From an uncultured Bacteroidaceae bacterium (lineage in GTDB: Bacteria > Bacteroidota > Bacteroidia > Bacteroidales > Bacteroidaceae), in contig CALUJO010000007.1 of the NCBI GenBank assembly GCA_944320965.1, positions 1 through 64,000 on the forward strand: DNA of 64,000 nt, read 5' to 3'. Below the pieces are notes generated by a model. It did not search any database. It was not told where the DNA came from and saw only the letters and a list, made by a program, of their open reading frames with translations. Shown in pieces: positions 9,001 to 17,289 of the stretch. Each line of letters begins with the position of its first letter. The stretch's first letter is position 1. The translations under genes were made by a program, and so were the position numbers.

Positions 9001-9953
9001 CAGACTTCATGCTTGTTTCATTTACATCAAACATGACTCCTGGAGGCGGTGATGTAAACGACGCATTGATAGTTGACGATATACAGCTTATATACAAGCC
9101 TTCACTGAAAGCCGGAAATATAAGCAAATCAAGTTTCAAGGCCGGAGAAAGCATTTCTGTTGACTATGAAATAAAAGGCTCAATGTCTGCTTCAAACATT
9201 AACGGAGAAGCAAACACCGTTTCTCTTCAGATATCAGATGCCAACGGTTCTTTTGCAGCACCAAAGACAATTGCAAGCATAAAGACAGACGAATCAGGAA
9301 TACTTTCAGGAACAATCCCTTCTGACTTACCTGAAGGTGAAAGATATAAACTACGTGTTGTTACAACAAACTATCCGATGATTGCAGAAGCAAGCGGAAC
9401 ATTCAGCATATCAAACAGCAATTCAGAACCAGCACTTTCATATTCAGGAGAAACTGATTTTGAAACTACAATAGGCGGATATGATGCATTGCAGGAGATA
9501 AATATTACAGGAAAGAACATTGAAGGAGAAATATTCCTGACTGTAAACTCCAAATCATTCAAGGTAAATCCGGAAGTTCTTCCTTCAACAGGCGGAAAGG
9601 TCAAAGTTCTTTACTCACCAACCGTTATTGGTACTGAAGAAGCCGAACTGGCAGTTACTGCCGAAGGAGCTAAAACACTTGTTATAAAACTTAATGGTAC
9701 AGCCAATGCACCTTCTTCAATCTACGATACCGAAAGAAGCGAATTTGAAGAAATTAGCATCTATCCAAACCCTGTTATAGATATAGCAAACGTAATCGGA
9801 ACTGCTTCAGACGCAACATTCTGCATTTACAGCGTTGAAGGAAAGATGGTTAAAGCCGGAAGACTTGCCGTTTCAAAGGCAGATGTTACAGAACTTCCAC
9901 AGGGGATATATATCATGGTTGTTGAAAACAGAAAGATAAAGTTTGTAAAATAA
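6024..9953 (+). CDS. Secreted multi-FnIII protein with PCMD-like domain and T9SS sorting domain
   Basis: The 1309-aa protein starts with a Sec signal peptide ending near NAQ. Residues about 25-160 form a substrate-facing beta domain of unknown family. At least three fibronectin type III repeats follow (about 254-345, 442-540, 635-727), each with the pattern SF-TA-W-x-KV and a LxPxTxY-like turn. Between them are segments ending in ISYSPTxxG/L-x-L-x-GT, typical of Bacteroidota surface proteins. Residues about 805-1024 resemble the putative carbohydrate metabolism domain (NSDFESW, TGRINAG, DDIQLIYKP). The C-terminus (about 1234-1309) is a type A T9SS sorting domain (ISIYPNPV...LPQGIYIMVV). Inferred: exported through the outer membrane and attached to the surface; substrate unknown. 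It is monocistronic with a strong terminator. Confidence 0.82.
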   Translation: MKRIRSFFITAFIAFAALHTNAQLNIPKTVDESDFNDDKVFIYKDKVSFSGNELSSSDGWGAFTMQIQGAPDAFSFDYCRNQWGKNNEMGIQESPDNQNWTDIYVGNPPTDWQNLSGNLKLETRYIRFWYKASYKLGDWWTKNGYLRNITINKAIYSPEKEITASTKLNNTIEKTISVEVTNTKGDIVVVCNNPDVTISPERISREEAIAQKNIVFTISYTPTKVNETTSEITFKDEGYEDNFETVKAILNVTPSTPVAKEATEITSNSFTANWEKVEGFKYLLTVKKDGTPIEGYENIECTENNYTVSNLQPNTIYAYTVKETNGTEVSEESNSIEVITTAPKVSVSELDVFTTESKEAINQELTISGLNLISDIQLSLKNDTAFAIDKNTITVAEKEATITITYTPTVYGEETDQLVITTEYAEDITIDLTGTNAPVAPKALEAERVTNSGFTAKWEKVAEATDYLLTVTDKSGEPIVQYNGIKTGDVDSYEVKNLQPTTEYTYYVHSLAGETSSFESSNEINVTTVDGAVITAIPEIKDFSTANNGTAQQTLNINGTNLFSDISVVISGSEFFTADKQTIPFTGGILVISYSPKGIGNHTATLTLSGQGAEDVIIPLNGISTPEKATVVNAENISTSSFTAKWNKVDGAEDYLLSVYKGNDVLKEYNNKSALGNLSLNVTGLEEGTYYNYSVKAANGNSVGEASDRISVRTLFTPAITVITENNNSVAIKWSEPYKADKYLVTLKKNGSAVNGYNEKETSAPMFTFTSLETNTEYKCSVTAVFGDTKIPSGEKSVSTTSSQLKQLNNSDFESWEGSGNTYEPVNWNSFGTGTGSLIGTAVSMSGVRMEESTEARPGSKGAKSVKIWTGSAFGVKANGNLTTGRINAGAMSAADPQNYNFTDINDEAFSERLGTRPDSITVWAKYTSTNAGSKARISAIIHDNYSYRDPSGSDSESPNHVVATAELNFNSNGGGWQRLSIPFNYAGNSLSPDFMLVSFTSNMTPGGGDVNDALIVDDIQLIYKPSLKAGNISKSSFKAGESISVDYEIKGSMSASNINGEANTVSLQISDANGSFAAPKTIASIKTDESGILSGTIPSDLPEGERYKLRVVTTNYPMIAEASGTFSISNSNSEPALSYSGETDFETTIGGYDALQEINITGKNIEGEIFLTVNSKSFKVNPEVLPSTGGKVKVLYSPTVIGTEEAELAVTAEGAKTLVIKLNGTANAPSSIYDTERSEFEEISIYPNPVIDIANVIGTASDATFCIYSVEGKMVKAGRLAVSKADVTELPQGIYIMVVENRKIKFVK

Positions 9954-9981
9954 AGTCTGACAATCACAGACAATAACACAG

Positions 9982-10018
9982 ACAGCACCGGGACATAGTT
10001 TCCGGTGCTGTTTCTTTT
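9982..10018 (+). terminator. Terminator of the FnIII/T9SS gene
   Basis: ACAGCACCGG (9982-9991) pairs perfectly with CCGGTGCTGT (10002-10011), followed by TTCTTTT. Confidence 0.9.
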
Positions 10019-10082
10019 ATCGACTTTAGATTTTTAGTACTACTTGAAGAATTCTAAAAACAAAACAAAGCAAATATTTGCT

Positions 10083-10302
10083 TACCTTTGCGGCATGTAA
10101 ACTATGGTAACAGATATTCATCCCTTTGTATATTAAAAGAGCATGAATCTGTATTATACCTTAGGATTTTTTGTTTAAACAAGCAAAAAAACAAAAACTG
10201 TACAGAGCTTTCTGAAAAAGTTTTCAACTTAAAGAAAGTTTGAAAATACAGCAAAAGCACCACTATAAAAATGAATTATAAAGTACAATAAAGACTTATA
10301 CT
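10083..10302 (+). promoter_or_regulatory. Probable promoter and long leader of the SF1 helicase gene
   Basis: TACCTTTG at 10083-10090 fits the -7 box; no -33 TTTG is at the expected distance. The roughly 205-nt leader contains two hairpins: ACAGAT/ATCTGT-type arms around 10110-10154, and TTTTCAACTT pairing with AAAGTTTGAAAA near 10217-10245. I see no small gene in it. Confidence 0.4.
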
Positions 10303-12183
10303 TTGCAGAAAGACAGATTATCTCCAGACAAATATCTTGAACACCTTGACCAGCTCCTGCATCTGGAGTACGAAGAGGAAAAAGCCGCCTTTGCGCAACA
10401 GACGCAACGCCGGGGCATTTACGACAAAGTCAGAAAAGGTGTATGCTGGTATCCAATAAGTATCGGTAACAGCTATTATAATTCTCTTAACCAATATGTC
10501 GTAGAAATTGAAAGACGCGAGGACCGCGAAACCGAACATTCTTTTGAATATGGCAAACCTGTAAAATTCTTCCGTGCCGACGAATTCGGGAATATTGAAT
10601 ATTTAAACTTCGCCGCAACGGTAAACTATGTTGACGGGGACAGATTGGTTGTCATACTTCCCACAGAAAACTGTCTGGCAGAACTGAATACAATACCCAA
10701 AGCCGGAATACAACTGTATTTTGACGAGACAAGCTACAGACTGATGTTCGAGGCTATGGCAAAGGTAATACGCTCGACCGACAACCGTCTTGCTGAACTG
10801 AAAGAAATATTTCACGGAAACAGAAAGCCCGAAACATACAAGTTCAACCATATCCGTTTTCCATGGCTTAACAATTCGCAGGAATTGGCAGTGAACAATG
10901 TTCTGCTTGCAAAAGATGTATCCATTGTACATGGCCCTCCCGGAACAGGAAAAACTACGACACTTGTTGAAGCCATTTACGAAACCCTTCACCGCGAAAG
11001 TCAGGTTCTTGTCTGCGCACAAAGCAACATGGCGGTTGATTGGATTAGCGAAAAACTTGTCGAACGCGGTGTTCCGGTGCTGAGAATAGGCAATCCGACA
11101 AGGGTAAATGACAAGATGCTTTCGTTTACATTTGAAAAGCGTTTCGAAAACCATCCCGACTATCCACTGTTATGGCAAATAAGACGTAATATAAGAGACC
11201 TGTATTCAAAACTAAGGACAAGCTCGGACAGGGAAAAGACAAGGACAAAAATAAATTCACTTAAAGACCGTGCCACAGAACTGGAAATCAGGATAACCGA
11301 AAACATCTTCGGTGAGGCAAGAGTTATATCTTCAACACTTACAAGTTCTGCATCCAAAGTTCTGACAGGAAGGAAATTCAGCACCCTGTTCATTGATGAA
11401 GCCGCACAGGCACTTGAGGCAGCTTGCTGGATTGCAATAGACAAAGCCGATAAAGTTGTCTTTGCCGGCGACCATTGTCAGCTACCTCCTACAGTAAAAT
11501 CAATGGAAGCAATACGCGGAGGGCTGGACAAAACACTTATGCAGGAAATAGCGAAAAACAAGCCGGAATGCGTTACGATGCTGAATGTCCAGTACAGAAT
11601 GAACGAAGAGATAATGCGCTTTCCGTCCGAATGGTTTTACAATTCGCAACTCGTCTCGGCACCCGAAGTGAAATACAGAGGAATACTTGACTTTGACATT
11701 CCTATTGAATGGATTGAAACCGAAGATGATTTTACCGAAGAGTCTGTATATGACAACATAGGCAAAATAAATACAAGTGAAGCGGAACTGGCTGTCAGCA
11801 CACTGAGAAACTATATTGAAAGAATAGGAAAAGAAAGAATCCTTGACGAAAACATTGATTTCGGACTAATATCCCCCTATAAGGCACAGGTCTATTACCT
11901 GAGATCATTGCTGAAGAAGGACAAGTTCTTCAAGGTTTTCAGAAAACAGATTACAGTAAATACTGTAGACGGTTTTCAGGGACAGGAACGTGACGTCATA
12001 ATAATAAGCCTGGTACGTTCAAATGATGAAGGGCAAATAGGGTTCCTTAAAGACCTTAGAAGAATGAACGTTGCGATAACAAGAGCAAAAATGAAACTTA
12101 TGATAATTGGAAATACGGAAACTATGACAAAATATCCCTTCTACCGAAAGTTACATGAATACATAAATTCACTGAACCAGTAA
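10303..12183 (+). CDS. UPF1/IGHMBP2-like superfamily 1 helicase
   Basis: The 626-aa protein carries all the SF1 helicase motifs: Walker A GPPGTGKTT (from about 211), motif II IDEAAQ (about 364), GDHCQLPPT (III), QYRMNEEIM (IV), VDGFQGQERDVIIIS (V) and NVAITRAK (VI). The N-terminal part (1-200) matches the beta-barrel/stalk region of the IGHMBP2-like group found throughout Bacteroidota. It is expected to unwind DNA or RNA in the cytoplasm using ATP; its cellular role is not established. The start is TTG: the in-frame window upstream closes with a stop 24 nt before it and contains no ATG, and the next in-frame ATG would remove more than 140 residues of conserved N-terminus. Confidence 0.85.
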   Translation: MQKDRLSPDKYLEHLDQLLHLEYEEEKAAFAQQTQRRGIYDKVRKGVCWYPISIGNSYYNSLNQYVVEIERREDRETEHSFEYGKPVKFFRADEFGNIEYLNFAATVNYVDGDRLVVILPTENCLAELNTIPKAGIQLYFDETSYRLMFEAMAKVIRSTDNRLAELKEIFHGNRKPETYKFNHIRFPWLNNSQELAVNNVLLAKDVSIVHGPPGTGKTTTLVEAIYETLHRESQVLVCAQSNMAVDWISEKLVERGVPVLRIGNPTRVNDKMLSFTFEKRFENHPDYPLLWQIRRNIRDLYSKLRTSSDREKTRTKINSLKDRATELEIRITENIFGEARVISSTLTSSASKVLTGRKFSTLFIDEAAQALEAACWIAIDKADKVVFAGDHCQLPPTVKSMEAIRGGLDKTLMQEIAKNKPECVTMLNVQYRMNEEIMRFPSEWFYNSQLVSAPEVKYRGILDFDIPIEWIETEDDFTEESVYDNIGKINTSEAELAVSTLRNYIERIGKERILDENIDFGLISPYKAQVYYLRSLLKKDKFFKVFRKQITVNTVDGFQGQERDVIIISLVRSNDEGQIGFLKDLRRMNVAITRAKMKLMIIGNTETMTKYPFYRKLHEYINSLNQ

Positions 12184-12210
12184 ACAGACATAAGCAATAG
12201 CTACAAACAG

Positions 12211-12252
12211 AATAATCCCGAATAGCAGATAAGTCTATTCGGGATTATTTTA
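12211..12252 (+). terminator. Terminator of the helicase gene
   Basis: AATAATCCCGAATAG (12211-12225) pairs perfectly with CTATTCGGGATTATT (12235-12249), followed by TTA. It could also act on minus-strand transcripts. Confidence 0.85.
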
Positions 12253-12306
12253 TTCAGACATAAGATATAATGTTCTTTTAGAAAGGACAGAAACCGCGAT
12301 ATTCCA

Positions 12307-12390
12307 AACCCAAAGCACCGCTTACAAAACCGCAATCTTTGTTCATGGAACCGAAGCCTTCGGTTATAAAACCGCAGCTTACGGTTACAG
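12307..12390. repeat. Tandem array of four 21-nt palindromic units (21-nt family, copy 1)
   Basis: Units begin with AACC(C/G) at 12307, 12328, 12349 and 12370, an exact 21-nt period. Unit 3 contains the 17-nt perfect quasi-palindrome AACCGAAG-C-CTTCGGTT followed by ATAA; unit 4 is close to it (AACCGCAGCTTACGGTT). Units 1 and 2 keep the AACC start but diverge. The array sits between the helicase terminator and the 3' end of the minus-strand thioesterase gene (70 nt away). A second array of the same class is at 36534-36617. Confidence 0.75.
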
Positions 12391-12459
12391 AATATATTCG
12401 GGACAAATCATTTATCGGTATCTTCCTTTTGCAGTTTCAGCGCTTAATGTTATATCAAA

Positions 12460-12828
12460 TCAGAGTTTTGACAGGAATTTTGCTCTGTCCACAATGTAAC
12501 GGATATGTGTGCCCTCGCCAATCAATCCGTCTTCATCTTCGGCACGTACATCAAATGTAAGTTTGCGTCCTTCCACTTCACGCAGTACAGCAGTTGCACT
12601 TATTTCCTTGCCAACGGCAGAAGGCTTTACATGACTGCTAGAAATCATTGAGCCAACTGTAGTGGAACCTTCTGGAAGATGCGGGGCAACAGCCATCATT
12701 GCGGCATTCTCCATAAGCGCAACCATTGCAGGTGTAGCAAATACTTCCATATCGCCCGAGCCTAATGCTATCGCTGTATTTGATTTGTCAACTTTTGTTT
12801 TTGATGTGTATGTCAATCCTTTTTCCAT
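12460..12828 (-). CDS. FlK-like hot-dog fold thioesterase
   Basis: The 122-aa single-domain protein resembles the fluoroacetyl-CoA thioesterase (FlK) group. The three residues used by FlK are in matching places: Thr in FATPAMVALMENAA, Glu in the same helix (MEN), and His in SSSHVKPS. It is therefore expected to hydrolyse a small acyl-CoA; the fluoro-specific function is not implied. It is the second gene of a two-gene operon with the SDR (27-nt gap). In Bacteroidota such proteins are usually annotated simply as thioesterases. Confidence 0.8.
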   Translation of the reverse strand: MEKGLTYTSKTKVDKSNTAIALGSGDMEVFATPAMVALMENAAMMAVAPHLPEGSTTVGSMISSSHVKPSAVGKEISATAVLREVEGRKLTFDVRAEDEDGLIGEGTHIRYIVDRAKFLSKL

Positions 12829-12855
12829 AATTAAATATGTTATTTGTTTAAGATA

Positions 12856-13623
12856 TCACTTTCTGTAAACTATTGTTCCTGTAGCCTGATTTGTTGGCAT
12901 TACAAGAACTTCGGCAACCTGTATATGCTCCGGCACAGAAGCCGCAAAATAAACCACCTCGGCAACATCATCTCCGTTAAGAGGCTTTATACCCTTATAC
13001 ACATTGTCAGCCTTATCCTTGTCGCCACGGAAACGTATTACAGAGAAATTGGTTTCGACAAGTCCCGGTTTTATATTTGTGACTCTTACAGGAGTATCAA
13101 CAAGGTCAATGCGAAGCCCGTCGCTAAGAGCCTTTACGGCCGCCTTGCAAGCGCAGTAAACACTTCCTCCGGGATAAGCATAATCACCGGCAATTGAACC
13201 GATGTTTATCACATGTCCTCTTCCCCTTTCAACCATTCCTGGAACTATGATACGGGTCATAGCTATCAGGGCACGGATATTTGTGTCAATCATTATATCC
13301 CATTCGTCAAGATTTCCCTCATATTCCTTATCCAGCCCGATAACAAGTCCGGCATTGTTTATAAGAATATCTATGTTTTTCCAGTCTTCGGGCAAGGATT
13401 CAATGGCAGAAACGGCAGCCTGCCTGTCGCGTACGTCAAAAGGCAACATATACACTTCAGCATTATATTCTGTTTCCAAAGCATTCCTTACAGCTGTAAG
13501 CTTCTCTATATTCCTTCCATTTATAATGACTTTATAGCCATTACCTGCGAATTTTCTGGAACATCCTTCACCTATTCCAGAAGAAGCACCTGTTATAAAT
13601 ACAATCTTCTTATCCATATACAC
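12856..13623 (-). CDS. Short-chain dehydrogenase/reductase (YdfG-like)
   Basis: The 255-aa classical SDR has the cofactor motif TGASSGIG (about 11-18), the structural NNAG motif, catalytic Ser in INIGSIAG and YxxxK as YCACK. The Arg in NGRNIEKL after the second strand suggests NADP(H) preference. Its closest general pattern is YdfG, which oxidises 3-hydroxy acids such as L-allo-threonine and serine; the true substrate is unknown. Two in-frame ATGs (13623 and 13617) are possible starts. It precedes the FlK-like thioesterase and probably shares its promoter. Confidence 0.85.
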   Translation of the reverse strand: MYMDKKIVFITGASSGIGEGCSRKFAGNGYKVIINGRNIEKLTAVRNALETEYNAEVYMLPFDVRDRQAAVSAIESLPEDWKNIDILINNAGLVIGLDKEYEGNLDEWDIMIDTNIRALIAMTRIIVPGMVERGRGHVINIGSIAGDYAYPGGSVYCACKAAVKALSDGLRIDLVDTPVRVTNIKPGLVETNFSVIRFRGDKDKADNVYKGIKPLNGDDVAEVVYFAASVPEHIQVAEVLVMPTNQATGTIVYRK

Positions 13624-13636
13624 TGTTTTTATATTT

Positions 13637-13644
13637 CAAATGTA
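13637..13644 (-). promoter_or_regulatory. Probable -7 box of the SDR/thioesterase operon
   Basis: TACATTTG on the minus strand, 13 nt from the SDR start codon at 13623. The -33 region has CTTG rather than TTTG. Confidence 0.5.
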
Positions 13645-13679
13645 GAAAAAGATATCCAATCAAGAAAAATGAAATGAAA

Positions 13680-13717
13680 CAAAAAAGGCAGAAAGTTTAA
13701 TTGAAACCTTCTGCCTT
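13680..13717 (-). terminator. Terminator of miaB
   Basis: AAGGCAGAAAGTTT (13685-13698) pairs with AAACCTTCTGCCTT (13704-13717) with one mismatch; on the minus strand a T-run follows. Confidence 0.88.
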
Positions 13718-13723
13718 GATATA

Positions 13724-15094
13724 TTATTGTTCAACAGGTACGCCTTTCAGTGTAGCAGAGCTTGAATCTGTAATCCTTACATCAACATTCTGCCCTACCC
13801 TGTAATTGCAACGGTCAAACACGACAACCTTGTTTTGCTCCGTTCTACCGAAAAGCTGTTCCTTGGAGCGTTTTGAAACTCCTTCAACCAGTACGGTAAA
13901 TGTCTTGCCAACATCACGCGCATTGCTCTCAGCAGACAGCTGGTTCTGCAATTCTATTATCTCATTCAAACGACGGATTTTCACTTCCTCCGGAATGTCG
14001 TCAGGAAGATGTTTTGAAGCATATGTTCCAGGTCTCTCCGAATATTTGAACATAAATGCAGCATCGTATGCACATTCGCGCATCAAAGAAAGAGACATCT
14101 GATGGTCTTCTTCTGTTTCAGAATGATAGCCTGAGAAAATATCCGTACTCAATCCGCAGTCAGGGATTATTCTTCGTATGGCTGCAACTCTTTCAAGATA
14201 CCATTCGCGGGTATATTTTCTGTTCATGAGTTTAAGTATTCTTGAACTTCCGCTCTGCACAGGCAAGTGTATATGCTTGCATACGTTAGGAACATCGGCA
14301 ATGACCTGCAAGGTTTCATCACTCATATCCTTTGGATGAGAGGTTGTAAAACGTATTCTTATACCTGGTACTGCTTCGGCAACCGTCCTTAAAAGTTCCG
14401 GGAACAGAATCTTTCTGCCATCCTTTTCAAAACAATATGAATTAACATTCTGACCAAGAAGTGTTATCTCCTTGTAGCCTTTTGCTTCAAGGTCCTTCAC
14501 TTCATTCAGAATACTTTCGATATCCCTACTTCTCTCACGTCCTCTTGTATAAGGCACGATACAGTAATGACAGAAATTGTTGCAACCGCGCATTATTGAA
14601 ACAAATCCCGATATATGATTTCCGCATATCCTTGAAGGAATCACATCACGGTATGTTTCGGTTGTTGACAATTCCACATTAATAGCCTTCTCTCCTGCCT
14701 CAACCGATGCTATAAGTTCCGGCAATGAAAGGTAGGCGTCAGGCCCTGCAACAATATCCGTATGATGATTGTTTATCAAATCATCTTTCACACGTTCGGC
14801 CATACATCCAAGCACACCTACAATGAGTCCCTTGCGTTTCTTCTTCATCGAGTTCAACGCTTCAAGCCTGTTCAGGATTTTCTGCTCGGCATTGTCACGG
14901 ATTGAACATGTGTTTAGAAAAACAGCATCCGCATCGTCAATAGAATCACACACGTCATAGTCTGCCATCTTCATCACAGAGGCTACAACTTCACTGTCTG
15001 CCACATTCATCTGGCAACCATAAGTTTCAATAAAGAGTTTCTTTTCTGCTCTTTCAGTTGCAGATTTTAAGTCTGCTCCTGTCTTTTCTTCCAT
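13724..15094 (-). CDS. miaB: tRNA-2-methylthio-N6-dimethylallyladenosine synthase MiaB
   Basis: The 456-aa protein has the three-part MiaB layout. The N-terminal UPF0004 domain binds the auxiliary 4Fe-4S cluster (ETYGCQMNVADSE, NTCSIRDNAEQK, GCMAERV). The radical SAM core carries CxxxCxxC in GCNNFCHYCIVPYTRGRERS, and a C-terminal TRAM domain follows (SKRSKEQLFGRTEQN...). It methylthiolates i6A37 in tRNAs reading UNN codons. The NTCSIR and RGRERS signatures fit MiaB rather than MtaB or RimO. It is monocistronic with its own promoter and terminator. Confidence 0.95.
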   Translation of the reverse strand: MEEKTGADLKSATERAEKKLFIETYGCQMNVADSEVVASVMKMADYDVCDSIDDADAVFLNTCSIRDNAEQKILNRLEALNSMKKKRKGLIVGVLGCMAERVKDDLINNHHTDIVAGPDAYLSLPELIASVEAGEKAINVELSTTETYRDVIPSRICGNHISGFVSIMRGCNNFCHYCIVPYTRGRERSRDIESILNEVKDLEAKGYKEITLLGQNVNSYCFEKDGRKILFPELLRTVAEAVPGIRIRFTTSHPKDMSDETLQVIADVPNVCKHIHLPVQSGSSRILKLMNRKYTREWYLERVAAIRRIIPDCGLSTDIFSGYHSETEEDHQMSLSLMRECAYDAAFMFKYSERPGTYASKHLPDDIPEEVKIRRLNEIIELQNQLSAESNARDVGKTFTVLVEGVSKRSKEQLFGRTEQNKVVVFDRCNYRVGQNVDVRITDSSSATLKGVPVEQ

Positions 15095-15118
15095 AAAATT
15101 ACAATATTAAGTTCACGG

Positions 15119-15149
15119 CAAAGTTAGCATTATTTGAGTGCATTACAAA
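15119..15149 (-). promoter_or_regulatory. Promoter of miaB
   Basis: On the minus strand TTTG (15146-15149), exactly 19 bp, TAACTTTG (15119-15126). Confidence 0.75.
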
Positions 15150-15233
15150 ATTTGATTAACATCATAAAGCATACAGAAATTTTCAAATATCATAAGTTTC
15201 TGATTGTTTATAATACAATCAGGAACAATACAA

Positions 15234-15262
15234 AATAAAAAAGGCCGCATTTCTGCGACCTT
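15234..15262 (-). terminator. Terminator of the ribosomal operon after tsf
   Basis: AAGGCCGCA (15241-15249) pairs with TGCGACCTT (15254-15262), one wobble, followed on the minus strand by TTTTTTA. Confidence 0.88.
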
Positions 15263-15284
15263 CTCATTTATATTATGTATTAAA

Positions 15285-16277
15285 TTATTCAGCGTTCAAA
15301 GTGAAACGTTTGAATTCTGTAACTGTAAGTTCTGGATCGATAGCCTTAAGCATTTCACCTACAGTCTTCTTGTTGTCATCGCAAACATATTCCTGCTGCA
15401 ACAGACAGACTTCTTTATAGAACTTACCAAGACGGCCCATAGCAATCTTTTCAATCATAGCTTCTGGCAAGTTTGCAGCTTTTTCTGCTGAAACTGTAGC
15501 AATGATTTCCTTAGCCTTAGCAACATCTTCTGCTGTAATCCAGCCCTTAGCCATATTGCTTTCCATGTGATCTTCAGAATCAACGTGAGCAGGATTGATA
15601 CCAGCCTTCTTCAAAGCAACTTCAACAGCTTTCTGTACCTGTTCAGCTTTAGTCTTTTCTACAGCAACATTGATTTCGTTCTGCTTAACTTCTTCAGGAA
15701 CGCCAGCTTCGTTAACAGCAAGTGGGTTCATAGCAGCAACCTGCATTGCTATTCCGTGAGCAGCTTCGTTAGAAAGTTCTTTGTTGAAACCAACAACTAC
15801 TGCAAGACGGTTTCCAGCGTGAACATAGCTTGATGTAACAGGAGCTTCAACATAGTTGAATCCGTCAAGTTCCATCTTTTCACCTGTAATACCGCTTCTG
15901 TCAGTGATAGCCTGAGCTACAGTAGCGTTTCCGTAAGGCAAATTCAAGATTTCTTCCATTGATTTGCAACGGTTAGCGATTACCATATCAAGGATTTCTC
16001 TTGTCAACGCAACGAAGTCAGCATTTTTAGCAACGAAGTCAGTTTCACACTTCAAAGCAAGAACAGCAGCATAGTTGCCGTCAGCCTTAGCAAGAACACA
16101 ACCTTCGCCTGCTTCACGGTCAGAACGTTTTGCAGCAACAGCCTGGCCCTTCTTACGAAGGATTTCCATTGCCTTATCCATATCACCTTCAGCTTCTGTC
16201 AAAGCGTTTTTACAGTCCATCATACCAGCTCCAGTCATTTTACGAAGCTTGGTAATTTCAGCCATAGTTACAGCCAT
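15285..16277 (-). CDS. tsf: Elongation factor Ts
   Basis: The 330-aa EF-Ts catalyses GDP/GTP exchange on EF-Tu. The N-terminal UBA-like domain contains the signature KLRKMTGAGMMDCKNAL and the core has CETDFVAKN, the contact region for EF-Tu. A C-terminal segment (GRLGKFYKEVCLLQQEYV...) is typical of the longer Bacteroidota form. It lies 130 nt downstream of rpsB, separated by a long hairpin that may reduce readthrough. The start could be Met1 or Met5; MAVTMAEI is the common Bacteroidota start. Confidence 0.96.
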   Translation of the reverse strand: MAVTMAEITKLRKMTGAGMMDCKNALTEAEGDMDKAMEILRKKGQAVAAKRSDREAGEGCVLAKADGNYAAVLALKCETDFVAKNADFVALTREILDMVIANRCKSMEEILNLPYGNATVAQAITDRSGITGEKMELDGFNYVEAPVTSSYVHAGNRLAVVVGFNKELSNEAAHGIAMQVAAMNPLAVNEAGVPEEVKQNEINVAVEKTKAEQVQKAVEVALKKAGINPAHVDSEDHMESNMAKGWITAEDVAKAKEIIATVSAEKAANLPEAMIEKIAMGRLGKFYKEVCLLQQEYVCDDNKKTVGEMLKAIDPELTVTEFKRFTLNAE

Positions 16278-16325
16278 AATTCTATTTGTTTTATTATATT
16301 ATTAATCAGTTAGTTTCAAATTGAA

Positions 16326-16381
16326 AAGGGTTAAAATAGTCATTGCAGTAAGACTTCACTGCCTCAACTACCTTAACCCTT
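16326..16381 (-). promoter_or_regulatory. Long hairpin between rpsB and tsf
   Basis: Three helical segments stack: AAGGGTTAA (16326-16334) with TTAACCCTT (16373-16381), TAGT (16337-16340) with ACTA (16367-16370), and GCAGT (16345-16349) with ACTGC (16358-16362). On the minus strand it is followed by TTTTC, so it could be a partial terminator or a processing site setting the S2:EF-Ts ratio. Confidence 0.6.
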
Positions 16382-16407
16382 GATTTTATATAATCCTGTT
16401 CAGATTA

Positions 16408-17241
16408 TTAAGCTTCTTCTTCCTTCATGAAAGCAGCAGCCTTTGATGCATTGATTGCATCTTCGTCAGATTTATCAAGTCTGGCTTTAGAGGCTTTTTT
16501 TCTTGTTTTCTTAGGAGCAGCTTCACCTGCAGCTTCAGCGTCAACCTTTTCAGCTTTTCTTTCTTCAAGACCTTCTGCGATTGCAGCGCAGCAAGCATCA
16601 AGAACAACTTCTACTGATTTTGTAGCGTCATCGTTAGCAGGGATTACGAAGTCAACGTTTGTTGGATCTGAGTTTGTATCAACGATAGCAAACACAGGAA
16701 TACCAAGACGGTTAGCTTCGCGAACTGCGATGTTTTCTTTCAAAACGTCAACAACGAACAATGCTGATGGAAGACGGTTCAAATCTGCGATTGAACCAAG
16801 GTTCTTTTCCAATTTAGCACGCTGACGTGAAATCTGAAGAATTTCTCTCTTTGAAAGGTTAGAGAATGTACCGTCGTTTGTCAATTTATCGATAGTAGCC
16901 ATCTTCTTAACTGCCTTACGGATTGTAGGGAAGTTAGTTAGCATACCGCCCGGCCAGCGTTCGATAACGTAAGGCATATTAACAGAAGCAGCTTTATCTG
17001 CTACAACCTGCTTAGCCTGTTTCTTAGTAGCAACAAAAAGGATTTTCTTTCCTGATTTAGCTATTTGTTTCAAAGCTTCAGCAGCTTCGTCAACTTTAGC
17101 AACTGTTTTATGGAGGTCGATAATATGAATACCGTTACGTTCCATAAAGATATATGGAGCCATTGCTGGATTCCATTTTCTTCTTAGGTGACCGAAATGA
17201 CATCCGGCTTCCAATAATGTATCAAAATTTGTTCTAGACAT
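16408..17241 (-). CDS. rpsB: 30S ribosomal protein S2
   Basis: The 277-aa protein has the S2 signatures LLEAGCHFGHLRRKWNPAMAPYIF near the N-terminus and PSALFVVDVLKENIAVREANRLGIPV in the core. The C-terminal tail (about 225-277, EERKAEKVDAEAAGEAAPKK...) is Lys/Ala/Glu-rich and longer than in E. coli, as is usual in Bacteroidota. It sits between rpsI and tsf in the conserved rplM-rpsI-rpsB-tsf cluster and has a 169-nt structured upstream spacer. Confidence 0.97.
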   Translation of the reverse strand: MSRTNFDTLLEAGCHFGHLRRKWNPAMAPYIFMERNGIHIIDLHKTVAKVDEAAEALKQIAKSGKKILFVATKKQAKQVVADKAASVNMPYVIERWPGGMLTNFPTIRKAVKKMATIDKLTNDGTFSNLSKREILQISRQRAKLEKNLGSIADLNRLPSALFVVDVLKENIAVREANRLGIPVFAIVDTNSDPTNVDFVIPANDDATKSVEVVLDACCAAIAEGLEERKAEKVDAEAAGEAAPKKTRKKASKARLDKSDEDAINASKAAAFMKEEEA

Positions 17242-17289
17242 TGTCTTTTTTCTTTAATTCGTTTACTTTCTTTTTAATAAAACCAACTT

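Noticed and set aside
12339..12560. 73-codon plus-strand ORF over the 21-nt array
   Set aside because: It begins inside the repeat units and overlaps the thioesterase gene on the other strand; the 21-nt period (seven codons) keeps the frame open by chance.
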